From: Saprospiraceae bacterium
GTDB taxonomy: Bacteria; Bacteroidota; Bacteroidia; Chitinophagales; Saprospiraceae
Direction: 5' to 3'
Assembly (NCBI GenBank): GCA_021739645.1
Contig: JAIPBL010000017.1
Location: forward strand, 1-64,000
Length of the DNA stretch: 64,000 bases
Below the pieces are notes generated by a model. The model ran no database searches. It saw only the letters and a list, made by a program, of their open reading frames with translations, and had not been told where the DNA came from. The position numbers and the translations under genes are program-made. Of the stretch, positions 8,117-16,236 are shown piece after piece (positions within the stretch are counted from its first letter, which is position 1; every line of letters starts with the position of its first letter).

Positions 8117-9303
8117 GCCCGACCACTCAAAATCCGGTTCCAGTACAACCAAGGCAGCACCTTCGTTTTCAGCATCCACATGCTCCAACGTTCCTTGCTC
8201 TGGTCAAATGGAAACGTCTCCATCGGGTTGTTGTCATAATCGAATTCAGCCAGCACTAACTTCCCGAATCCGGTGACCAACGGGCAAGAGCCGTAACCTG
8301 TGTATTTCGCATCGAGTTGGCCGCCATTTTTGACGTGCATCAGGTTTTGAACCAAAACTGGGGCTTGCTTTCTAACGGCTGCACCAGTTTTGGCGTTTGG
8401 CAAACTGGAAGCGTCTCCGCAACTGAAGATGTTCGGGTAGCGATTGTGCTGCGTTGTGAACTTGTCCACATCCACCCAACCAAACTCATTGTCAGGCATC
8501 GCAAGCGGTGAGTTTTTGATAAAATCCGGCGCACTCTGTGGTGGCGTCACGTGGATAAACTCGAAGGTTTCCTCCACTCGATTACCATTTTCATCCTCGA
8601 ACCAAGCCTTTTTGTTTGGGCCGTCCACTTCAACCAAGTTGTGCAAGAAGTGCGTCTGGATTTTATATCGGGCTATCACTTTATTCAGCGTGTCGGCGTA
8701 TTTTTTTACTCCGAAAATGATGCTACCACCAGAGTAGAAATGAATGTTCGATTTTGGCTGAAGGCCGTTTTTGAGAATATAGTCTCCAGCGAGGTACATG
8801 ATTTTTTGCGGAGCACCGCCGCATTTGATTGGAGTGTTGGGGTTGGTGAAAATGGCGTTCCCACCCTTGAAATTGCGGAGCAATTCCCAGGTGTAGGTGG
8901 CATATTCCACGAGATAGTTGGAAGTGACGCCATTTTTTCCAAGGGTTTCTTTCAATCCTTTCACCATGTGCCAATCGAGTTGGATGCCGGGCACTACCAC
9001 CATATAGTCGTAGGTATGCTTGTCGCCGCTTTTGCAGGTAACTTGGTTTTGTTCCGGTTGGAAGGTGGCAACTGCATCTTTAATCCAAGTTGTGCCTTTT
9101 GGAATAAAGTCTTTTTCGTTTTTGATGGTGTCATTTACATCAAAAATTCCAGCACCTACCAGTGTCCAAGCAGGCTGGTAGTAGTGCTTTTCAGAGGGTT
9201 CGACAATACCGATTTTCAGCGAACTGTCCTTGTGGAGCAGTTGCGAAGCGATGGACAGCCCTGCGTTACCGCCACCGATGATAAGAATTTGATGATGTGC
9301 CAT
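8113..9303 (-). CDS. sqr: Sulfide:quinone oxidoreductase, mitochondrial SQOR-like type
   Basis: FAD enzyme that oxidises sulfide and passes electrons to the quinone pool at the inner membrane. From the ATG at 9303 the protein is 396 residues and starts directly with the dinucleotide-binding motif ILIIGGGNAG; the longer track frame uses a GTG that lies at the edge of a repeat. The redox cysteines are C161 (PIKCGGAPQ) and C340 (GSCPLVTG). These motifs, with FPFDQSKERWSM near the C-terminus, match the human SQOR type more closely than the short bacterial type I enzymes. The gene lies between the Fe-S/membrane subunit and the methyltransferase on the same strand. Its stop codon is contributed by a palindromic repeat. 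Confidence 0.93.
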   Translation of the reverse strand: MAHHQILIIGGGNAGLSIASQLLHKDSSLKIGIVEPSEKHYYQPAWTLVGAGIFDVNDTIKNEKDFIPKGTTWIKDAVATFQPEQNQVTCKSGDKHTYDYMVVVPGIQLDWHMVKGLKETLGKNGVTSNYLVEYATYTWELLRNFKGGNAIFTNPNTPIKCGGAPQKIMYLAGDYILKNGLQPKSNIHFYSGGSIIFGVKKYADTLNKVIARYKIQTHFLHNLVEVDGPNKKAWFEDENGNRVEETFEFIHVTPPQSAPDFIKNSPLAMPDNEFGWVDVDKFTTQHNRYPNIFSCGDASSLPNAKTGAAVRKQAPVLVQNLMHVKNGGQLDAKYTGYGSCPLVTGFGKLVLAEFDYDNNPMETFPFDQSKERWSMWMLKTKVLPWLYWNRILSGRA

Positions 9304-9317
9304 GATTGCGTTGTTTT

Positions 9318-9463
9318 GCAACACGGTCTGCCAGACCGTGCGTTTATGCTTCCCAATTTCCAGTTTTTAATTCGCTGTAAAATGTGGAAAAAAAAAGTTG
9401 TTAGCATTTCAAATCCCTCCCCATTTGGGAGGAGTGAAAGCACGGACTGGCAGTCCGTGTTAC
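9318..9463 (+). repeat. REPIN-like doublet 3 with a longer spacer
   Basis: The left arm (GCAACACGG..., 9318-9341) and the inverted right arm (GAAAGCACGGACTGG..., 9436-9463) are about 95 bases apart. The spacer carries a different palindrome, CCTCCCCATTTGGGAGG. The right arm read on the minus strand supplies the stop of the Fe-S/membrane fusion gene (TAA at 9460-9462). The left arm, which faces a gene start, has CAA instead of TAA. Confidence 0.8.
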
Positions 9464-11097
9464 GAAAGCTGTATCTGCTGGGGCGCTTCCACCCAGATTT
9501 TCTCCGTGAAATAGATGCCGATGAGTGCTAGCAAGCCAGCGATTTGAACGCCGTATTCAAAGCCAGACAGCAAGAGAATCAGCGGGACTAAGTTGCCAAA
9601 AATAACCACTCCCCACCAAAACAGGCGGGAGTAGCGGCCTTTGGTTATCATATCGGCGGTCATTTTGGCCTCTTGGGTCATGTGAGCAGTGGTCAGCTCA
9701 ACGAACATAACCAGTAAGTTAACTGCAATACCAAGCCCAATCATCCATTGCAGATAGGTCATCCAACCACTGGAGGGCAGTTCAAAAAATGCCATCACAG
9801 CAAAAATGGCTGCACCTGCCAACAAGCTGTGAATAAGCATGTGCAGGGCAAGCACCGGGCTTTGCCAGAAGTCACGGCCTTTCGCTTGTGCGAAAAGGTA
9901 GGCGGTATAAACCGAGGTAACAATCGCCGAGAGTCCAGCAATTATTAAAAATATAGTGCTCAATACATCCCAAGCGAGCATGGACGACACCAACAACATG
10001 GTCAATGAGCCGCCAAAAATAGAAAGCGCATACCCACCCCGAACGAGCCAGCTTTTCCACTGTGGTCGGAGAATCACCGACAAAAAGCGTTTTGGTTGGT
10101 CAAGGTCTTTAACAAGCAATGCCGTGGTAATTCCAAGAAAAATGAGCGCCAAGATGATGCCGACGTAAAACATGCCAATTTCCTCAAGAAATCCCGTTTT
10201 GACGTTAAGTTTGCCAAGCACAAAAATAGCCAGCAGTGGCACCAGAAATGCCCCCGTTGAAATTGCCTTCGTAAAAACATACCCACTCACTTCCCAGCCC
10301 CAAAGAAGCCCCTTGTTCGGTGCATCGTAAACCCGACGAGCGCCGCCGTTCATCAACACATCCACCGATTTCTGTGGACCTGTGGTTTTCAAATCGCTTG
10401 CTTGGGTGGTATTCCCTTCGGCTAAGGCGGAAATCATATCGCCGCCATCGAAGGCGAGTTTTTCGGTTTGCTTCGCAAAATGGCCAACGCCACGAGTCTG
10501 CGCTCCCCAAAGCGTATTGGAAGGCCGCTCAGTAGCGATTGGGTTCAGTGAAGCTTCGTCCCCATCAATATAAAATAGGTTGGGTTTAGTGCCTTTGGAT
10601 TCCCGGCGTACCGTAACCGTCTCGCGGCCAAGTAGTTGTGAAATTTCAGATTCGGGGTTGTCCATGTCACCAGAGATGATGGCATGTTCTGGACAGATGT
10701 TCACGCAGGCAGGTTCAAGGCCAATGTCCACCCGATGGGCGCAGTAGTTGCACTTAGCAGCCGTGTGTGTGTCGGGGTCGATGTAGAGGGCGTCGTAGGG
10801 ACAAGCCTGCATGCAGGATTTGCATCCGATGCAGCGGTTTTTGTCAAAATCCACGATGCCATCCGGGCGAAAATACAGTGCTTCGACCGGACAAATCTCA
10901 ACACATGGAGCATCGGTGCAGTGGTTGCAGCGCATCACCGAGAACAAGCGGCGGGTATGCGGGAACTCACCCTTTTCCACCTGTTTCACCCAAGTACGAA
11001 AGACGCCAACTGGAACGTCGTGCTCGGATTTACAGGCGGTGGTGCAGGCATGGCAGCCGATGCACTTGCGGTTGTCTATTATAAAGCCGTATTTCAT
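9460..11097 (-). CDS. Fused 4Fe-4S ferredoxin and membrane anchor subunit, SoeB-SoeC-like
   Basis: A 545-residue fusion of the electron-transfer and membrane subunits of a DMSO reductase-family complex. The first ~200 residues are ferredoxin-like with four cysteine clusters, beginning C12, C15, C18, C22 (CIGCHACTTAC). Later groups are CNHC...CVEICP, CIGCKSCMQACP and CNYC...CVNICP. From about residue 270 come roughly eight hydrophobic helices of the DmsC/NrfD anchor kind. It would carry electrons between the molybdopterin subunit and quinone. In the Allochromatium Soe system SoeB and SoeC are separate, so the fusion is notable. The gene is first in the leftward cluster and has a Crp/Fnr-type palindrome about 70 bases upstream. 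Confidence 0.88.
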   Translation of the reverse strand: MKYGFIIDNRKCIGCHACTTACKSEHDVPVGVFRTWVKQVEKGEFPHTRRLFSVMRCNHCTDAPCVEICPVEALYFRPDGIVDFDKNRCIGCKSCMQACPYDALYIDPDTHTAAKCNYCAHRVDIGLEPACVNICPEHAIISGDMDNPESEISQLLGRETVTVRRESKGTKPNLFYIDGDEASLNPIATERPSNTLWGAQTRGVGHFAKQTEKLAFDGGDMISALAEGNTTQASDLKTTGPQKSVDVLMNGGARRVYDAPNKGLLWGWEVSGYVFTKAISTGAFLVPLLAIFVLGKLNVKTGFLEEIGMFYVGIILALIFLGITTALLVKDLDQPKRFLSVILRPQWKSWLVRGGYALSIFGGSLTMLLVSSMLAWDVLSTIFLIIAGLSAIVTSVYTAYLFAQAKGRDFWQSPVLALHMLIHSLLAGAAIFAVMAFFELPSSGWMTYLQWMIGLGIAVNLLVMFVELTTAHMTQEAKMTADMITKGRYSRLFWWGVVIFGNLVPLILLLSGFEYGVQIAGLLALIGIYFTEKIWVEAPQQIQLS

Positions 11098-11165
11098 GCG
11101 AATGGTTGGTTAATACGTAGTGTCATCTTGTGGCCGTAAAGCTGCGGAACTAATTGGGATATGCG

Positions 11166-11181
11166 GGTGACATTCATCACA
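11166..11181. promoter_or_regulatory. Crp/Fnr-family operator candidate
   Basis: GGTGACATTCATCACA matches the Crp-type palindrome TGTGA-N6-TCACA at nine of ten positions. It sits about 70 bases upstream of the first gene of the sulfur cluster and about 170 bases before queA, so it more likely serves the sulfur genes. I cannot say which Crp/Fnr homologue would bind. Confidence 0.5.
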
Positions 11182-11263
11182 TTTATTTCATTTCAAGAAT
11201 AATAATTGTCAATCTGGCGAATTGAAAGAATTATTGAAAAATTATGTGTGTTATTGCTGCCTA

Positions 11264-11296
11264 TTGATAAGAGATTGCCAAATTTTGTTACTTTTG
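11264..11296 (+). promoter_or_regulatory. Probable queA promoter
   Basis: TTG at 11264-11266 and TACTTTTG at 11289-11296, 22 bases apart, resemble the Bacteroidota TTTG/TAnnTTTG promoter. The ATG of queA lies 52 bases further on. Confidence 0.5.
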
Positions 11297-11348
11297 CGGG
11301 CTTTTTAAAAATGGCCATTTTTTCAATAATAAAATACCTGGAAGTTCA

Positions 11349-12413
11349 ATGAGGACTAAACTGTCGCAATTTAATTACGAACTAGATAAGAACCTGATTG
11401 CCCAACACCCCGCAACAAACCGTGATGAGTCTCGCCTCATGGTTCTGCACCGTGACACTGGCAAAATCGAGCACAAAATTTTTAAGGATTTGCTTGGCTA
11501 CTTCGACGAAGAGGATGTGATGATTTTTAACAACACTAAAGTCTTCGCAGCGAGGTTGTACGGCAAAAAGGAAAAGACTGGTGCTAAGATTGAAGTATTC
11601 CTCCTTCGTGAACTTAACTCCGAACAACGCCTTTGGGACGTGCTTGTGGACCCTGCACGAAAAATACGTGTTGGGAACAAACTGTATTTCATGGATGAAA
11701 AAGGCAACGAAATCCTCGTTGCAGAGGTCGTTGACAACACAACCTCCCGTGGAAGAACCATCCGTTTCTTATTTGATGGCACGGAAGAGGAGTTTCGTAA
11801 AAACCTCGATTACCTTGGCAATACGCCGCTTCCAAAATATATCACCCGGACTGAAGAGGTGGTTGACCGTGACCGATACCAGACTGTTTATGCCAAGGAA
11901 CTTGGCGCAGTGGCAGCGCCTACTGCTGGCCTCCATTTCAGCCAGGAGTTGATGAAAAGGCTTGAAATCAAAGGCGTGAATTTTGCCGAAGTGACACTGC
12001 ATATCGGCTTGGGAACGTTCCGAACCATCGACGTAGAAGATTTGTCGAAGCACAAAATGGATGCGGAATATTTCCGGATTGATGCCAAAGCGGCTGATAC
12101 CGTTAATAAAGGTAAACTAGCCAATAAAAAGATTTGCGCTATTGGCACTACTTCCATGCGTACCATTGAGACAGCCGTTTCGGCGGAGTCATTGCTGAAA
12201 CCAGCAGAGGGATGGACGAACCTTTTCATTTATCCTCCCTACGAGTTCAGCATTGCCAATTCAATGATTACCAACTTCCACTTGCCGAAATCCAGTTTGC
12301 TTATCATGATTTCTGCTTTCGGAGGTTACGAACTTGTAATGGAAGCCTACGAGCAGGCAATGAAAGAAAAATACCGTTTTTTCAGCTATGGAGACGCCAT
12401 GCTGATTTTGTAA
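11349..12413 (+). CDS. queA: S-adenosylmethionine:tRNA ribosyltransferase-isomerase
   Basis: Transfers and isomerises the ribosyl group of SAM onto 7-aminomethyl-7-deazaguanine in tRNA to form epoxyqueuosine, the penultimate step of queuosine synthesis. The 354-residue length is normal. Family signatures are the N-terminal [39 protein letters not shown] near residue 60, and [14 protein letters not shown] and [10 protein letters not shown] in the second half. The start places the conserved beta-strand at the N-terminus. The gene stands alone, divergent from the sulfur cluster and convergent with the RlmI-like gene, and ends at a strong terminator. Confidence 0.96.
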   Translation: MRTKLSQFNYELDKNLIAQHPATNRDESRLMVLHRDTGKIEHKIFKDLLGYFDEEDVMIFNNTKVFAARLYGKKEKTGAKIEVFLLRELNSEQRLWDVLVDPARKIRVGNKLYFMDEKGNEILVAEVVDNTTSRGRTIRFLFDGTEEEFRKNLDYLGNTPLPKYITRTEEVVDRDRYQTVYAKELGAVAAPTAGLHFSQELMKRLEIKGVNFAEVTLHIGLGTFRTIDVEDLSKHKMDAEYFRIDAKAADTVNKGKLANKKICAIGTTSMRTIETAVSAESLLKPAEGWTNLFIYPPYEFSIANSMITNFHLPKSSLLIMISAFGGYELVMEAYEQAMKEKYRFFSYGDAMLIL

Positions 12414-12439
12414 ATGACAACTTTACTCCCATTAGCAAT

Positions 12440-12479
12440 GCGGCCTTGCCACTTTATGTGACAAGGCCGCTCTCTTTTT
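12440..12479. terminator. Rho-independent terminator after queA
   Basis: Stem GCGGCCTTG / CAAGGCCGC with an inner CAC/GTG pairing and a short loop, followed by TCTCTTTTT on the plus strand. It lies between convergent queA and the RlmI-like gene. The T-run favours the queA direction. Confidence 0.85.
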
Positions 12480-12503
12480 GATACGTTTTTTGGTGAAAAA
12501 CCC

Positions 12504-13682
12504 TCACTCGACGTAAAGCACCAGTCCTTTCAAGTAGGAACCTTCTGGATGGAAAAGACTGACTGGGTGGTCGGCTGGTTGCGAGAGATGGTGCATGACA
12601 CGAACCTGCCTCCCTGCTTCTATTGCCGCTGCAACGACGGTATTGTAAAACAATTCCCTGTCCACCACCTGTGAACATGAAAAAGTGAAAAGTATGCCGC
12701 CCGGCGCCAATTTCTTGATGGCGGCTACATTCAATCGCTTATAACCTTGCACCGCATTGTGCCGTTTGCTGATATTCTTGGCAAAGGCCGGCGGGTCAAC
12801 AACCATCACATCGTAAACCGGGCATTCTTGGAGGTATTTCAGCACATCCATTGAATGACAGATATGCACCATCGGGTCAAAATCGTTCAACAACAAATTC
12901 CTTTTTGTCCAGTCAATGGCTTTTTCCGAAACATCCACAGAATGAACAAGGCTTGCTCCAGCACTCAAGGCATATACCGAGAACCCACCAGAGTAACAGA
13001 AACAGTTGAGTACAGTTTTCCCATCCACATACCGACTTAGTAACTGACGATTATCCCGTTGGTCGAGGAAAAAACCGGTCTTTTGACCTGTTTCCCAATC
13101 CACGAAAAAAGTATGGCCATTTTCCTTCACCTCCTGCCCATGCGCTTGTCCTGCCAGGTAGCCGTTGCTAATTGTGGCGGCGAAATTAGGAGGTAGTGTC
13201 TCCTTGCTTTTGTCGAAAATGGCGGTCACTACCCCACCCCCTATTTTCAGCAATGCCTCCGTAATCAATTGACGCGGCCTGTGCATTCCGACCGAGTGGC
13301 ACTGAACAACTGCCGTGCTGCCGTACACATCTATTATCAGCCCTGGCAATCCATCTCCTTCGGCATGGACTAGTCGAAAACAGGTAGTTTCAGGTTTGCC
13401 AATTAGTCCAACTTTTACCCTGTAGGCAAAGGCTTGGCCAAGTCGTTTTTCCCAAAAGTCAAGTCCGCCTTCCGTTTTTTCAAAAGAAAATAACCGGACA
13501 GCGATGCTGTTACCAGCGGAATAATGGCCGGTGGCAAGGTAGTCGCCCTTTGGACCATAGACTTCCACGGTGTCTCCATCGGCGGGTTGGCCTTCCATTT
13601 TCAGGATGGCACCGGAGAAAATCCAGGGATGGAATCGTCGGACGAATTCGTCCTTTTTTGGTTTGAGGAAGATTTTAGACAT
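12504..13682 (-). CDS. RlmI-like 23S rRNA (cytosine-C5) methyltransferase
   Basis: SAM-dependent methyltransferase of the RlmI/YccW family, 392 residues. An N-terminal PUA domain (about 1-75, with RFHPWIFSGAI and TVEVYGPKGDYLATGHY) is followed by a central domain and a Rossmann methyltransferase domain. Motif I is TVLNCFCYSGGFSVYA at about 225, the SAM-binding acidic residue is in HSVDVSEKAI, and the catalytic loop is VMVVDPPAFAKN. In E. coli the homologue makes m5C1962 of 23S rRNA; the same site here is inferred. The gene lies alone between two terminators and is probably transcribed on its own. Confidence 0.88.
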   Translation of the reverse strand: MSKIFLKPKKDEFVRRFHPWIFSGAILKMEGQPADGDTVEVYGPKGDYLATGHYSAGNSIAVRLFSFEKTEGGLDFWEKRLGQAFAYRVKVGLIGKPETTCFRLVHAEGDGLPGLIIDVYGSTAVVQCHSVGMHRPRQLITEALLKIGGGVVTAIFDKSKETLPPNFAATISNGYLAGQAHGQEVKENGHTFFVDWETGQKTGFFLDQRDNRQLLSRYVDGKTVLNCFCYSGGFSVYALSAGASLVHSVDVSEKAIDWTKRNLLLNDFDPMVHICHSMDVLKYLQECPVYDVMVVDPPAFAKNISKRHNAVQGYKRLNVAAIKKLAPGGILFTFSCSQVVDRELFYNTVVAAAIEAGRQVRVMHHLSQPADHPVSLFHPEGSYLKGLVLYVE

Positions 13683-13701
13683 ATCAAGTGAGTTTTAAAA
13701 A

Positions 13702-13743
13702 GCAAAGCGGTGGGTTAGCAACATGGCCAACCCACCGCTTTGC
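13702..13743 (-). terminator. Terminator after the nucleoside permease gene
   Basis: A perfect 15-base stem GCAAAGCGGTGGGTT / AACCCACCGCTTTGC with a 12-base loop. On the minus strand it is followed by TTTTT. It lies 13 bases past the permease stop and just upstream of the RlmI-like gene. Confidence 0.9.
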
Positions 13744-13755
13744 AATGAAAGCACA

Positions 13756-14958
13756 TCAATTTTTCACTTTGTTATCTTTGAACATAAGGGCAAAAATGAG
13801 AAGCACTGCCCCAGCAATCGCTGCGGGTACTATCCAAATATATAACCAATTGTGGGAATTTTCGCCTGTTTTGAACGCATCGGCCACAACACCAGAAATG
13901 GAATAACCAATCAGCATACCTACACCGTAAGTCGCTAATGTGATAAGGCCTTGCGCAGCACTCTTGAATTTTTCACCGGCAAAGGTGTCCGTATAAATCT
14001 GACCCGTCACGAAGAAAAAGTCATAGCAGATACCGTGCAAGAGAATCCCAAAAAGCAGCATCCAGTAATTCCCCTCATTGTCTCCCATAGCAAACATGAC
14101 ATATCGGAGCACCCAAGCTGCCATACCAACTAAAAGCATTTTCTTGACTCCCCAACGGATGAAAAGAATGGGCATGATAAGCATAAACAACACCTCTGAA
14201 ACTTGGCCGAGGCTCTGTTTCGAGGCTGCGGCTTCTACACCCAATTCATTGAGGAAAGGGTTGGCAAAAGAATAATAAAATGCCAAAGGAATACAAATGG
14301 CAACTGAGGCAATGAAGAAAGTCAAATAAGATGGATTCTTCAGCATTGAAAGGGAATCCAAGCCAATAATATCGCCAACGGTGACAGTCTGTCCTGCTTT
14401 CGGTGGTGGGGTATTCGGCAAGGTAAACGAGAAAATGCCCAGCACTACAGAAGCAATGGCGGTCATCTTAAAGGTAAGTTCAAGCGAGCCGGTTTGCTCC
14501 CAAGCTAGCCAACCAATTATTAATCCCGCCACAATCCAGCCGATTGTCCCCAAAACCCGAATACTTGGAAATTCTTTTTCGGGAGAAGTCATTTGTTTAA
14601 AGGAAATAGAGTTGACCAAAGCCAGTGTGGGCATGTAGCAAATCATGTACACCAAAAGTGCCGGGAAAAACTGGCTAAACCCAGGCGCAGTTGAAATGTA
14701 CCACATCAGTGCGGCTCCCACCAAATGAAGAAGACCAAGGATTTTTTGCGCAGCAAAAAAGCGGTCAGCAATAAGGCCGATGATGAAAGGAGCAAGAATG
14801 GCCCCCCAAGACTGGGTACCATAAGCAATGCCGATTTCTGTACCGGAGGAACTTAGCTCTTTGCCAAGGTAGGTGCCCATCGTCACGAACCATGCCCCCC
14901 AAATAAAAAAATTGAGGAACATCATCGTTGACAGCTGAATTCGAGTTGCAAGCTTCAT
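13756..14958 (-). CDS. nupG: Nucleoside:H+ symporter of the MFS, NupG-like
   Basis: A 400-residue inner-membrane transporter with about 12 hydrophobic helices. The start MKLATRIQLSTMMFLNFFIWGAWFVTMGTYL is the characteristic N-terminus of the NHS (nucleoside:proton symporter) family of the major facilitator superfamily. The middle loop (PNTPPPKAGQTVTVGDIIGLDSL) separates the two six-helix halves. It probably imports purine or pyrimidine nucleosides; specificity cannot be read from the sequence. It is a single gene with its own terminator. Confidence 0.88.
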   Translation of the reverse strand: MKLATRIQLSTMMFLNFFIWGAWFVTMGTYLGKELSSSGTEIGIAYGTQSWGAILAPFIIGLIADRFFAAQKILGLLHLVGAALMWYISTAPGFSQFFPALLVYMICYMPTLALVNSISFKQMTSPEKEFPSIRVLGTIGWIVAGLIIGWLAWEQTGSLELTFKMTAIASVVLGIFSFTLPNTPPPKAGQTVTVGDIIGLDSLSMLKNPSYLTFFIASVAICIPLAFYYSFANPFLNELGVEAAASKQSLGQVSEVLFMLIMPILFIRWGVKKMLLVGMAAWVLRYVMFAMGDNEGNYWMLLFGILLHGICYDFFFVTGQIYTDTFAGEKFKSAAQGLITLATYGVGMLIGYSISGVVADAFKTGENSHNWLYIWIVPAAIAGAVLLIFALMFKDNKVKN

Positions 14959-15047
14959 GTATTTATCGTTTTGTTAAAAATGCAGGGGCAAGGTAAGCAC
15001 CGAACTCGAAATTTTACGAAAACTACCAATCAGCAATTTGTGAAACA

Positions 15048-15083
15048 AAAAACGGGAGGCTGCATGCACAACCTCCCGTTTTT
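15048..15083. terminator. Bidirectional terminator after the VWA lipoprotein gene
   Basis: AAAAACGGGAGG pairs with CCTCCCGTTTTT around a GC-rich loop, giving U-runs on both strands. It lies 20 bases past the VWA gene, and on the other side faces the start region of the permease gene. Confidence 0.85.
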
Positions 15084-15102
15084 CAACGAAAACAATTCTA
15101 AC

Positions 15103-16152
15103 CTACAGTTGGCAACCACCAGTGAATCCAGTGGCATCAAAATTTTGTTGTAAAAATCCAACTTCGGTTCCGTCGTAGGCTTCAATGATGAGGCCGTTGT
15201 TGCTACCGTTTCGGATTGGGCTGCAATACTCAAAAAAGTAGTAGCTATTGGCTTCGTTGTTGACAACATCTGCAATTTGCTTGAAAACATTGGTCAATTG
15301 TTCTACCGATGCAGCCTGGAAAAAGCCGTTGCGGCCTATTTTCTGTAAGTCGGGCACGTTGATTTCATTGCCCACACCAAGGGTGAACCATGAAACTTCT
15401 TTGGGGGAATTAGCTACAGCATCGTAGGCAGTTTGCTTTGGATAGCGGTTTGCCCGGTCTTCACCATCCGTGAATAGCACGATGGAAGTCGCTGAGGTCA
15501 CATCGGCAGCTTGGTACACCGCCAAGATGCTATCTGCCTTTGCATCAGCTTTGATAACAGCACCGTAAAGGTCTGTGGAGTTGTCATTGCTGATATTTTG
15601 ATTAACACCATTAATTGCATTTTTCAAATCAGTCAAACTATTTGTAACCGGTTCCAATTCGTGCAGTACGTCCTCCCCATCAAACCAATAGATACCCATA
15701 GAAATGGATGGGTCTGGCAGTGGTGGTACGATTTGCGTTACAAATGCATTGGCTGCATCTTTTACTTGCTGCAGCGACTGCTGAAGTACACTACCGCTCA
15801 AGTCAAGCACAAGCAAAGTGGTATGGTTAAATACCTGCTGCCGACCCGAAATTTTACGTTTGGCTTCAAACACCGAAATTACCCGTGGGCAAGGGTCGTT
15901 GATACCTTTTTCGTAAATCACAAAATTGTCCTCTTTCAAGTAGCCGACAGGATTGTTGTTGGAGTCGGTCACTTTGAAGAAAATTGAAACCTTGGAGGGG
16001 AGGCTGATTGTTGGGCCTTCCAATAAGGTGAGTTTGAGTTGGGTTTTGTTAGGTGCCCGCCAGCAATCGCCAAACTCAGCGTCGTCGTCCTTACAGCTAT
16101 TGCCAAGGACTACAAGAGATAGGAGGCCAAAAATTAAAATCAGTTGTTTCAT
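15103..16152 (-). CDS. Secreted lipoprotein with a von Willebrand factor A domain
   Basis: From ATG 16152 the protein has 349 residues. A signal peptide MKQLILIFGLLSLVVLGNSC ends in a lipobox with C20. The upstream track start (16188) overlaps a -7 box and lacks signal logic. The VWA domain begins near LLVLDLSGSV, the MIDAS DxSxS motif, and continues to VLFTDGED; metal-dependent ligand binding is expected. The N-terminal ~100 residues look like a beta-sandwich module. The ligand is unknown. It is a single gene with a promoter and terminator of its own, likely surface- or periplasm-anchored. Confidence 0.85.
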   Translation of the reverse strand: MKQLILIFGLLSLVVLGNSCKDDDAEFGDCWRAPNKTQLKLTLLEGPTISLPSKVSIFFKVTDSNNNPVGYLKEDNFVIYEKGINDPCPRVISVFEAKRKISGRQQVFNHTTLLVLDLSGSVLQQSLQQVKDAANAFVTQIVPPLPDPSISMGIYWFDGEDVLHELEPVTNSLTDLKNAINGVNQNISNDNSTDLYGAVIKADAKADSILAVYQAADVTSATSIVLFTDGEDRANRYPKQTAYDAVANSPKEVSWFTLGVGNEINVPDLQKIGRNGFFQAASVEQLTNVFKQIADVVNNEANSYYFFEYCSPIRNGSNNGLIIEAYDGTEVGFLQQNFDATGFTGGCQL

Positions 16153-16185
16153 GGTAAATGAAAGTTGGGTGAAAGTTGTAAAAGT

Positions 16186-16193
16186 CAAAGTTA
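16186..16193 (-). promoter_or_regulatory. -7 box of the VWA lipoprotein gene
   Basis: TAACTTTG on the minus strand, 33 bases before the ATG at 16152, fits TAnnTTTG. It supports the shorter start. No clear -33 element is visible. Confidence 0.5.
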
Positions 16194-16236
16194 TTCCAAA
16201 AACGACTGGAATGCAGCCATATTCTATGAACTAACG

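Noticed and set aside
9304-9324. GTG start of SQR seven codons upstream
   Set aside because: The GTG lies at the edge of a repeat arm; the ATG at 9303 places the FAD-binding motif at the usual position.
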